Shown here: piece after piece, positions 55,396 through 64,000 of the stretch
How the letters are laid out: the number at the start of each line of letters is the position of its first letter
Position numbering within the stretch: the stretch's first letter is position 1
Source: Przewalskia tangutica
Lineage: Eukaryota; Streptophyta; Magnoliopsida; Solanales; Solanaceae
Assembly (NCBI GenBank): GCA_029844215.1
Contig: CM056721.1
Location: 59,685,815 to 59,749,814, forward strand
Direction: 5' to 3'
Length of the DNA: 64,000 nt
Translations under genes and position numbers: made by a program
The notes under the pieces: model-generated
The model's input: only the letters and a program-made list of their open reading frames with translations
What the model was told of the DNA's origin: nothing
Databases searched by the model: none

Positions 55396-56622
55396 TATGG
55401 GTGGCCAGTGGGATGGGATGGGATTTGGAGGACCGGGGGGTCGGGATCGGGGGACGGGAACCACATTCCGCCAGAAGAGGGGGCGGATTTGGGGGGATTT
55501 TAATTTTTGTTAGACACTTAATTTGAAAAAAATATATTTAAACACTTAAATAATTGAACAAGATAGTGAATAAAAATATCACAAGGTTGTTTTTGTGTCT
55601 CTTATATTATTTAATAGAAATATAATTTTTTGTAATATAATTTTAAAATTGCAACTTTGTTTCGTAGTTCAAAAGTTGTAGATCACATAGTAAAATTGCC
55701 ATTAAAAAAATTACATATTCAACCATACACTTTCTAATTTCTCACAATCTCTTGAGGATCTTCTGTTAGAATTGAAAGTTGTTGGTCAAATTGTTCGACG
55801 TCGCTTCATGCTCCCTCGGATAAGATTTCATTATAGCTGTAGTCATATTCTTCGTTGATCTCTTGTTTACCGCGCCTTCTACGCTCCGCTCTAATCCAAT
55901 CTCTGAATAAAACTGCAATCTCCAAGCTGTCTCCCGTCAATGAGTGTATGTGTTCTCCTATTTGAAACCTTCCAGCAGAAAAAAAATGTTTTCAGAAGTT
56001 GTTGATGACGCTTGAATATTCAACACATCTCGGGCCATCTTTGAAAGTGTCAGAAATGTTTTCTCATTCTCCCTCCATTATTTCAGCAAGTCTTCACGTA
56101 CATCTTCATTGACAATTGATTCGTACAGTACAACACCTTGCAAAACATAAATATCAAACTCGCTAATTTGTGAATAACTTGAACCACTATACATTCTATT
56201 TTTAAGGTCTTGAATACTAGAAGCATAAACAACATGTCTTTTATTAGGTTGTAGTGAAATAGAAGTAGATGGTACAGAAGTCGGTTGATTATTTGCACTT
56301 TGCTCTTAGTAATACAATTTTTTTTTTGCATTCAGTATGTATGCTAGACATAACTTCTTCCTTAGTTGGTTGGGGTGCGGGGGCAAAATGGTCGTTGCCA
56401 AACGGCCAAAATCAAAATTGGCCCATTGTGCAACGACTATTTTGCAGAAGGGAGGCGGGTTGGGGATGGGAGACAGGTTGGGGCGGGATCGGGACGGGCG
56501 GGACGAGCCCTAGTCCTGTCCCGAGTTCGAACCCCGTTATCGCTTCTTTGAAAGGGGGTTGGGGTGGGTATTGGGATGGGCCGAGGCAGGATCGGGCTGA
56601 CCCAACCCACTCGACACCCTTA
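55396..56622 (-). mobile_element. H1: internally deleted hAT element
   Basis: Terminal inverted repeats TATGGGTGGCCAGTGGGATGGG (left, first 20 or so bases) and AAGGGTGTCGAGTGGGTTGGG (reverse of right) share the GGGTG-CAGTGGG-TGGG pattern. Flanks ATTACGTC (55388-55395) and ATTATGTT (56623-56630) match at 6 of 8, both differences being C/T. G-rich subterminal repeats occupy both ends (55397-55500, 56365-56610). It holds only the C-terminal transposase portion. Confidence 0.75.
55750..56345 (-). pseudogene. H1 transposase C-terminal remnant
   Basis: Minus strand, broken by stops and shifts. It parallels the dimerisation region at 57195-57569: residues corresponding to WWRENEKTFLTLSKMARDVL and SLTGDSLEIAVLFRDWIR-like pieces are recognisable near 56090-55900. 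The upstream part (56331-56083) encodes the variable linker. The catalytic domain is absent, so inactive. Confidence 0.6.
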
Positions 56623-57194
56623 ATTATGTTCAAGTCATAGTACAAATCTAGTGACGTGTTTCATGAGTCAGTTTCTTATCAGATAAGTCCAAAAAGAAGC
56701 CACCTCATTTTCATAATTCAAAAATTACTTTAAATTAGGGGTGGCTAACGGACCGAGGCGGGGCGGGTTTTACGGGATCAGGGTAGGGTGAGATAGGGGA
56801 TTGGGGCGGGATCGGTCCCCGTAGGGACTGGCGAGTCAGGACAAGCGGGATTCGTCGTTGTCTCATCCCGGTTCTGGTCCCGTCAGATAGAGGTAACGGG
56901 TCTAACTGGGTGGGGTGGGGCGGGATTTATTTTGCACTTAATTTTAAAAAATAACATATATATAAGCAACTCAATAATTGAATAAGATAGTGTGATAAAA
57001 ATATTTCAAGGTTGTTTTTGTGCCTATTATATTATTTAATAGAAATATAATTTTTTGGTAATACAGATACAATTGTCAAAATTACAACTTTGTGGTGTTG
57101 TTCAAAAGTTGTCAATGACATAGTAAAATACTAAAATTGTAATTAAAAAAATTACCAATTTGAAATCATTTTTTCTAGTTTCTTCACAATGTTT

Positions 57195-57569
57195 TGTGGT
57201 TCTTTGGTTGAAATTGGTATTTGTTGGTCAAATTTCTCCATGCCGCTTCCACCACATTCGGATAAGATGTCGTTGTAGTTTTCTTCTTATTCGTTGATCT
57301 CCGGTTGACCGCACCTTCTCCACTCCACTCGTATCCAATATCTGAATAATATTGCAATCTCCAAGCTGTCTCCGACTAATGAGTGTATGTGCTCTCCTAT
57401 TTTAAATGTGTCGACAGAAAAAGCGCTTTCAGACGCCGTTGATGACGCTTGAATGTTCAAAACATCTCGGACCATCATTGAAAGTGTTGAAACGGTCTTC
57501 TCATTCCCCCTCCAATATTTCAGCAAATCTTCATTTCCTTCTTCATTGATAATTGTTTGGTACGGTAAA
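57195..57569 (-). pseudogene. H2 transposase, hAT C-terminal dimerisation domain
   Basis: Minus frame with DLLKYWRGNEKTVSTLSMMV, RDVLNIQASSTASESAFSVD and LVGDSLEIAILFRYWIRVEW, the signature of the hAT family C-terminal dimerisation domain (usual SSVASESAFS). It is cut at 57569 by A4; the rest of the gene continues at 62909 and reads leftward. The domain lets hAT transposase assemble; the split makes this copy inactive. Confidence 0.88.
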
Positions 57570-57980
57570 TGATCGATGTATTTTATATACACCTTTTGAG
57601 TCATTTTTAGTTAGTATTTTACTCATTTCATTTATGTTTAGTATAGTATTAGGGTCATTTTCCTTTATTTTGTGTCACAGCGGTCAGAAATGGAGAAATG
57701 GCGATAAGGAGATGAAATGAGCATAAATGAGATGGAATTGCACACTAAAAGAGCCAAGAAATGAAGTCTAAGAAGTTCCGGGAAATATAGAAGAAATCAG
57801 ACGAAGACCGGACGAACAAAGGACGAAGAAACGAAAATCCGAAGAATGCGTCACCGGCCACAAAAAGTTCTCAAAGTTGATTTCACGGCTTTTTCACACA
57901 AGCGCCAGTCATAGGCCACACGACGCAGGATTTCTGAGTTTTGGGCCGAATTTGACACGTTTTCAGAGTCCAAAAGGGAT

Positions 57981-58109
57981 AACTTTTCCTACCTACATAT
58001 TCCTTAACCCTTTACCTAAAGAATTCCATAACTTTTCCTAAACCCTTTACCTAAAAGGATTCCATAACCTTTCCTACCTACATAATCCCTAACCCTTTAC
58101 CTAAATGAT
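57981..58109 (+). repeat. Degenerate tandem repeat in A4 LTR
   Basis: AACCCTTTACCTAAA recurs three times with flanks TTTCCTACCTACAT and GATTCCATAAC. The same array is at about 61842-61978 in the 3' LTR. It lies just upstream of the TATA box. Confidence 0.75.
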
Positions 58110-58117
58110 TCTTGGGC

Positions 58118-58125
58118 TATAAATA
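58118..58125 (+). promoter_or_regulatory. TATA box of A4 5' LTR
   Basis: TATAAATA after TTGGGC. In the 3' LTR the first T is A (AATAAATA near 61982), so only the upstream copy is ideal. Confidence 0.6.
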
Positions 58126-59046
58126 GTCTCTACATCATTAGAAGAATTTCATCCTACATTTCATCCCACACTTGACAAATTCCATTCTCCATCCACCATT
58201 CCATCTTGTAAATATTCCACAACACAGTCCTTGGATGCTAGAAGGCTTGGAGACTTGTTCTTGAGTATTTTTCTTTTCTTTCTTTTGCTTTGTTTATTTC
58301 AGTTCATGTTTGGAGATTATATTAGTTCTTAGCATGACTATGGCTAGGAGCTAATTACTTTGTTAGGGATTTACTTGTGATTCTCTTGAAACTATTATTC
58401 ATGAATTAATAAATTAGTTGATTTCTTCTTCACTTGTTTAATATTTATTCAATAGTTATTTTGATTTCTTGATAATTAATTGATCACTAGTTATCATCAC
58501 TTATATGAGTTCTAATCGAAATCCGAAAGGGGAGATTGTGAATATGCTATAGTTGAATAAACATAGGTTAAATCGTGGACGAAAGTACCCCGATACTTAT
58601 GTAGCTTAATAAGTTATTGCTCTTAATCCTCCTTTGTAGTCAATCTTGTCATCGAAAGATAGAAGGGTTCTCCATTGGGGTTGAGTGTTTATATTACCTT
58701 AACAGGAGTATAAAACGGTCTAGTTAACCTGCTATCTTAACGTAGAAGAAGAAGTTAGTCTAATTGTATTAAGGATTGAATATAGTGGATAGTTGATGAT
58801 CTTGGACGCCCTAATTCTCCATCATAACTGATTTAAATCAAAGTATTTTCATAATTAGTTTATTTCCTGCATTATTAGTTTAGAATTCCAACCCAATTAA
58901 CGTTAACCAAATAGAAACTAAAGCATAGATAATCGGTACTTGAAAACCAGTCCCTGAGGACGATATTCGGTCTTACCTAGACTATATTACTTGCAACGAT
59001 ACGTGTACTTGCGTTTAGCGTGTGTATAAATCGCACATCAAGTTTT

Positions 59047-59064
59047 TGGCGTCGTTGTCGGGGA
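59047..59064 (+). other. Primer binding site of A4 (tRNA-Asp)
   Basis: TGGCGTCGTTGTCGGGGA, 16 of 18 matches to the tRNA-Asp complement; both differences are C-to-T. Confidence 0.88.
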
Positions 59065-59208
59065 TTGGCGTAATTTCAATATCGATTTATCTATTCTTAT
59101 TTCTAATTTGGTTGCTCCAAGAACGAGTTTCTAACTTGTTCTGCGAGCATCTTTTTATCACCTTTTGTTGTTTTCTTATTTTACAGGTTAAATTCGAAAA
59201 AAAATTAT

Positions 59209-59388
59209 ATGGACTACTACTATCAGAGACAGTGGAGTCATCAACATCAGCTTAACCCACAGGTTCTAGAGGAAGATCTAGATGAGTTGCAGGTAGGCAT
59301 ACTCAGGCTCAGTGCGGACTCGATTTATGGTCGAGACAAGGAAGTCCCTCAAAAATTTGGAGACCCACATAGGACAACTGATGGATAA
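59209..59388 (+). pseudogene. A4 gag N-terminal remnant (59 codons)
   Basis: ATG at 59209, MDYYYQRQWSHQHQLNPQVL then EEDLDELQVGILRLSADSIY, ending at TAA 59386-59388. It lies in the normal gag position downstream of the primer site. It reads into the homologous linker in the wrong frame (KFGDPHRTTDG), so a shift joins it to the next feature. No gag core domain. Confidence 0.5.
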
Positions 59389-59827
59389 GATGAGCAATAC
59401 ACCTCAAGCAAATCTGCCTAGTGACATCATTATGGGAGGTGGTAAGCAAATTGAGGAGCCTGAACCACACCCAACTATTGAGGAATCTGGCGAGATAGTT
59501 GGTGTAGAGAAGGAAAAGATTGCTGAGATCCAATTCTTCACCTTTTTGGATTCTGTGGAAATTCTTTTTCTTGGACCTTTTGTAGAAGAAACACCACCAG
59601 CTATCACTGTTGATCCCCAAATAGGAAGTCCATACCATCAAGGGCACCCCCTAGAGTTGAGAGATGTAGAAAATTTCACTGATCCCTACATTATAGATAG
59701 CCTAAAAGATAAGTCTGTCTTGTGTACTTGGGGGATAATCTTATGTCTGAGGCCCTTGTTTGAAAAAGGTGTTGTAGGAAAAGTGAGACATGCAACAAAC
59801 ACTGTGCGGATTGCAAGCAGTTCATAG
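59312..59827 (+). pseudogene. A4 gag-linker open frame (171 codons)
   Basis: Contains VETRKSLKNLETHIGQLMDK followed by PQANLPSDIIM, the counterpart of the linker between knuckle and protease in A1/A2 (near 35636-35740: ETRSSIRNLETHVGQLAH). Then an acidic stretch (EEPEPHPTIEESGEIVGVEK), and from about residue 95 sequence without a known domain (ITVDPQIGSPYHQGHPLELR). Uninterrupted, but lacking the gag core and protease. It may be a fusion left by internal deletion. Translation is unproven. Confidence 0.55.
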
Positions 59828-59862
59828 AAGGATCAGTCGGGCACTAGTAAAGGTTAACTGCG

Positions 59863-59910
59863 TCCGGCTAAAAGACGTTAAAGACAACGCTTGTTGGGAG
59901 GCAACCCAAT
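59863..59910 (+). other. Conserved block with hairpin in A4
   Basis: TCCGGCTAAAAGACGTTAAA, then GACAACGCTTG and the hairpin TTGGGAGGCAACCCAA (59894-59909). Same block as 36811-36858 and 49050-49096, kept although A4's coding part is mostly gone. Confidence 0.65.
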
Positions 59911-61427
59911 GTTTTTAATTATGTTAGTTTGATTTTTGTCTTTAGTTTGTTTTATTTTGTCTTGAACAGTCTCACGGTCTTGGGTTCTTGTTTTGTGTTG
60001 TTGGATGACAGGTGGACTGAAAGCTAACTCTGAGGGAAAATGAGCAAAAACACTAAAAAAAGGAAAAGCCGTCGTCAGCGCCAGGGCGCCCAGAATCAGC
60101 GCCGTGGCGCCGAAACTTCAGAGAGCCGCAGTACTTGGGGCGCCACGGCAACGAATCTCAGGACCGTGGCGCCGAATGTTCAGAAACCCAGATTCCGTGC
60201 AAATTCCAGAATTTTTCCTCCCAGACCTCTATTATGACCGTTGTGTTGTGTCAGTAAGTTGTCCCTATTTTTAGTCTTCACACATTAGGGACAATGTGTC
60301 GATTAAGTTTGGGGGGGGGGGTGTCTTATTTTGTTTTATTGTCTTGTTTTTGAGTCTTTTTTATTTGTCTTTGTGTTGTTTTTTGTGTTTTTGAGTCATA
60401 TTTTTTTTTTGGATCATCCATGTTGTAGTTGCTAAAGATATTGAGTGGATAAAGTGGATAATGTAATGGAATTAAAAGCGACAATCTGTGTGCTTAAGTT
60501 AGATATGCCAAAAATTCCTGACATCTAATTATTTGGAATATTTGTGCTTCGCTTATGTGTGTCAATTATGGAAAGAACGGTTGAAAAATGTCTAAAAAAT
60601 CTGTTTGCTTGTTATTTGAGGCGAAATAGTTAAGACGTACATCTTTAGGGAGATGATTCAGGCATTTTTTTATAGCCCTTCTGACCATTCATTACCTACC
60701 ATGACATAAAATGTATCACTAGGCAGCCCCTTTGAGCCTAAAATAAATATCTTTCTTTGACACCCTATGATTCCTTTGTTGTGCCATAAGTAATAATGGA
60801 AAAGTATTGGGATGAAAAGCGTGAAAAAGAGACAAAAAGAGAGTGAACAAATTTGATGCACCCCAATGAAAAATATGCAAAAGTCTAAGTTTGAGGGTGC
60901 CTGTTATTTATAATACATATCATTCTCTCAAAAGAAAAGAGGGGAGAAAGTGTGTACGGAACTAAAAAGGAAATCAAAAAGAAGGAAAAGGAGTTTGAAT
61001 GAAAAGTGCTTATGGTACGTAATTGAGCATAAATGCCTATTTTTACCTACCCCTACCTAAGCCTACCTTACAACCCTTGAAAGTCCTGATGATCTTTAAT
61101 ATGTATGTCTATGATTAATGGAGAATAGCAAGTAAACAGGTCTATAGCATTTGGGAAAGATGAAATGAAATTGACATGCATAGGTTAGGTGTTTGTATTT
61201 CCATTGAACATGATCTAATTAAATTTGCAAAATATCTAACTTGAAATTCTAGATTATTGATTATTCATGCTATATATGTTCTAACATATTATCTCATCTT
61301 TCATCCATGATTTTGAAGAAGCAATATTATAACTACTTGATCCACCTCTTTGAGTCATTGTTCGTTTTGTTTTATTTTTGTTTTGAGCTTTACTCGAGGG
61401 CGAGCAAAGTTTAAGTTTGGGGGTGTT
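59911..61427 (+). other. A4 3' untranslated region
   Basis: GC palindromes (GGCGCC type) at about 60070-60180, internal TTAAGTTT plus 11 G's at 60304-60321, AT-rich filler alike to A1/A2, and a terminal tract TTTAAGTTTGGGGGTGTT before the LTR. The 65-codon frame at 60040-60237 lies on the GC array and is not called. Confidence 0.7.
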
Positions 61428-62903
61428 TGATCGGTGTATTTTATATACACCTTTTGAGTCATTTTTAGTTAGTATTTTACTCATTTCATTTATGTTTAGT
61501 ATAGTATTAGGGTCATTTTCCTTTCTTTTGTGTCACAGCGGTCAGAAATGGAGAAATGGCGAAAAGGAGATGAAATGAGCATAAATGAGATGGAATTGCA
61601 CACTAAAAGAGCCAAGAAATGAAGCCTAAGAAGTTCCGGGAAATATAGAAGAAATCAGACGAAGACCGGACGAACAAAGGACGAAGAAACGAAAAATCCG
61701 GAAGAATGCCGTCACCGCGCCACAAAGTTCAAAGTTGATTTCATTGCTTTTTCTTGGCCGCGCTGACTCCAGGACCACGGCGCCGACGCGGGATTTCTGA
61801 GTTTTGGGCCGAATTTGACACGTTTTCAGAGTCCAAAAGGGATAACTTTTCCTACCTACATATTCCTTAACCCTTTACCTAAAGGATTCCATAACTTTTT
61901 CCTAAACCCTTTACCTAAAAGGATTCCATAACCTTTCCTACCTACATAATCCCTAACCCTTTACCTAAAGGATTCTTGGGCAATAAATATTCTCTACATC
62001 ATTAGAAGAATCCCATCCTACATTTCATCCCACACTTGACAAATTTCATTCTCCATCCACCATTCCATCTTGTAAATATTCCACAACACAATCCTTGGAT
62101 GCTACAAGGCTTGGAGACTTGTTCTTGAGTATTTTTCTTTTCTTTCTTTTGCTTTGTTTATTTCAGTTCATGTTTGGAGATTATATTAGTTCTTAGCGTG
62201 ACTATGGCTAGGAGCTAATTACTTTGTTAGGGATTTCCTTGTGATTCTCTTGAAACTCTTATTCATGAATTAATAAATTAGTTGATTTCTTCTTCACTTG
62301 TTTAATATTTATTCAATAGTTGTTTTGATTGGTTGATAATTAATTGATCACTAGTTATCATCACTTATATGAGTTCTAATCAAAATCCGAAAGGGGAGAT
62401 TGTGAATATGCTATAGTTGAATAAACATAGGTTAAATCGTGGACGAAAGTACTCCGATACTTGTGTAGCTTAATAGGTTATTGCTCTTAATCCTCCTTTG
62501 TAGTCAATCTTGTCATCGAAAGATAGAAGGGTTCTCCATTGGGGTTGAGTGTTTATATTACCTTAACATGAGTATAAAACGGTCTAGTTAACCTGCTATC
62601 TTAACGTAGAAGAAGAAGTTAGTCTAATTGTATTAAAGATTGAATAGAGTGGATAGTTGATGATCTTGGACGCCCTAATTCTCCATCATAACTGATTTAA
62701 ATAAAAGTATTTTCATAATTAGTTTATTTCCTGCATTATTAGTTTAGAATTCCATCCAATTAACGTTAACCAAATATAAACTAAAGCATAGATAATCGGT
62801 ACTTGAAAACCAGTCCCTGAGGACGATATTCGCTCTTACCTAGACTATATTACTTGCAACGATACGTGCACTTGCGTTTAGCGTGTGTATAAATCGCACA
62901 TCA
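61428..62903 (+). repeat. 3' LTR of A4
   Basis: TGATCGGTGTATTTTATATAC...CGCACATCA, partner of 57570-59040. GC patch at about 61709-61795 differs most from the partner, the rest little. The right GTAAA copy follows. Confidence 0.93.
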
Positions 62904-62908
62904 GTAAA

Positions 62909-64000
62909 GCACCCTGCAAAACAAAAACATCAAACTCTCTAATTTGGTTAGTAGTGTTACCACCACATATTCTATTTATGAGGCTTTCATACTAGATGCA
63001 GAAATAACATATCTTTTTGAGGCTGTGTTGAAGAAGATGCTATGGAAGTCGGTTGGTTGCTAGCATTTTCTTGTTGGTAATACCTATATACTTTTTTGCA
63101 TTCGTTTTCTATGCTAGACAATACTTGTTCTTTCATTTGTTCAATAGGTGGTGGGTCATTTGAATTTTTGGGAGTTGGAGGTAGTATTACTGTTATACAT
63201 TCGTAAATAGTTTGAATAAGTGATTTACAATCGTCTATTTTAATACTCGTATTTAATACATCCCCAATAATATAAATAGTGGGAATAGGAATAAAATATT
63301 TTTTATTTTGATAAATATTTTTTAATAGCTGCCTTTTAAGCTGGTTTCCATATATCCACTAAGTAGTAAAAATATTAGAGTTATATAAAACAACATAGTT
63401 GAAATAGTAGTATAATATATATATAGCGGAAAATTCTTTTGTTGCTTGAAAAAAATTCTCCAGAAATACAATAAGTTTGGAAAAAAATACCCAATCGTTA
63501 TCTATAAGAATATCAGTTGGATTTTGATTATGGCATTAAAAAATAAAGTTATAGGTCTTCTATAATCATAAGCAACAAATAGTTGTTCATATAAATAATT
63601 TCACCTAGTTGTTACTTCTTCTGAAATTTTTCTATAAGGTAGTTGACAATCGTGACAAGTTTTTTTTATAATCTTTTCATCGTTGTATTCTATTATTTTA
63701 AAAAATAAAGTTTATAGCAAATTGTATATATCAAGAATATCTTGAAAAGTAATAGATCATCCTTTACAACTAAGTTATAAATATGACACACATATTTTAT
63801 ATGAAAATTATTTGGAAAAAGATGGAGTTAAAACATCTTTTAAAGTTGTATTAGCAAAATTAGTAAAAGATGCATTATCTAATGTAATACTCATAATTTT
63901 ATCAGTTATTCCATAATAAACGCAAACTGAATAAATATTTTCTGAAATAAAAAGACCAGTATGTCTACTATCTATATATATCTATACGCTAAAATACGAT
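62909..64000 (-). pseudogene. H2 transposase, middle and catalytic part
   Basis: Minus strand, continuing from 57569. Broken by stops, but it reaches MSITLDNAS near 63893, the second catalytic Asp position of hAT transposases, in better form than Hf (TLDNVS). The start of the gene lies beyond the window. Nearly identical to Hf over 62992-64000. Confidence 0.75.

Larger units (their letters stand above)
57570..59040 (+). repeat. 5' LTR of A4
   Basis: Starts TGATCGATGTATTTTATATAC and ends CGCACATCA. GC-rich patch about 57850-57930; three degenerate copies of an AACCCTTTACCTAAA-centred repeat at 57981-58109; TATA box 58118-58125. Confidence 0.92.
57570..62903 (+). mobile_element. A4: short Athila-like non-autonomous element
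   Basis: LTRs 57570-59040 and 61428-62903 (1,471 and 1,476 bases, TGATCG...CGCACATCA), closely alike. Exact target duplication GTAAA at 57565-57569 and 62904-62908, inside the H2 transposase. The interior is only 2,387 bases: tRNA-Asp primer site, two small frames of gag-linker type, the conserved hairpin block, a long 3' untranslated region and a polypurine tract. No gag core, protease or polymerase. Confidence 0.93.
56736..64000 (-). mobile_element. H2: hAT element, right end beyond window (contains A4)
   Basis: Left terminus TAGGGGTGGCTAACGGACCG with G-rich subterminal repeats to about 56930. Transposase is on the minus strand (57195-57569 and 62909-64000), interrupted by A4 with duplication GTAAA. 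Left flank 8-mer CTTTAAAT (56728-56735); its partner is outside the window. Related to H1 and Hf. Confidence 0.75.

Noticed and set aside
56269..56640. Overlapping frames of 123 and 77 codons in H1 as genes
   Set aside because: They run through G-rich subterminal repeats on both strands; no domain.
1..64000. Repeat-induced point mutation (fungal RIP) as the cause of the stops
   Set aside because: All element types, primer sites and domains are plant-like, and many of the differences are CHG-site indels, which RIP does not make.

Overview
Sequence type and likely source. The window looks like transposon-packed, gene-poor nuclear chromatin of a plant, probably heterochromatic. I find no convincing host gene, rRNA, tRNA gene or CRISPR array. 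Plant-type retrotransposons are everywhere: Ty3/gypsy elements of Tekay/Del (chromovirus) type and Athila type, Ty1/copia elements, and hAT DNA transposons. The Gag and Pol proteins most resemble, from memory, those common in Solanaceae genomes; no search was run. Names used here: T1-T6 are Tekay-like elements with long LTRs (TGTTATACCCC...CGTGACA); A1-A4 are Athila-like elements with a tRNA-Asp primer site; C1 and C2 are the inner and outer copia elements; H1-H3 and Hf are hAT pieces.

Layout. 1-2862: the 3' end of T1 (LTR 36-2517) abuts an inverted LTR fragment T2, and both lie in the minus-strand Athila A3 (gag-protease 2863-4863, LTR 5008-6391). A3 interrupts the gag of the outer copia C2 (6392-7670, resuming about 9592-9860). 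Between those two pieces lies an unassigned repeat (7675-9591) that may carry a minus-strand LTR. C1 (9861-53700) sits in C2 with target duplication CGATC. C1's integrase is split by an Athila complex (11030-51937) with the order LTR-A1-LTR-A2-LTR. The first LTR is interrupted by T3 (11811-33512, duplication AGGAT). T3's integrase is interrupted by T4 (16642-29583, minus, duplication GTAAG). One LTR of T4 is interrupted by the solo LTR T5 (24109-27564, duplication ACTAT). A2's gag is interrupted by T6 (39597-46961, minus), the only element here with recognisable reverse transcriptase, RNase H, integrase and chromodomain. Right of C1, C2 resumes (protease 53706-54281 and a reverse transcriptase scrap near 55140). 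It is broken by the hAT-like elements H3 (54290-55099), H1 (55396-56622) and H2 (56736 to the window end). H2 carries the short Athila-like A4 (57570-62903, duplication GTAAA).

How they work together. T3 and T4 share the same gutted interior (gag plus integrase, no protease, reverse transcriptase or RNase H). A1, A2 and A4 have gag or gag-protease only. These would depend on proteins supplied by other elements; T6 is a relative of the kind of autonomous partner needed, but is itself broken. Nearly every coding region carries stops or frameshifts. The only sizeable undamaged frame is the 268-codon retropepsin of A1.

Most notable signals: a six-level nest, four of whose five boundaries carry exact 5-bp target duplications; LTR copies that agree in AT-rich blocks but disagree at almost every CAG/CTG/CCGG site; a perfect hairpin directly upstream of the polypurine tract in all four T elements that retain that end; a conserved hairpin block and GC-palindrome arrays in the Athila-like elements.
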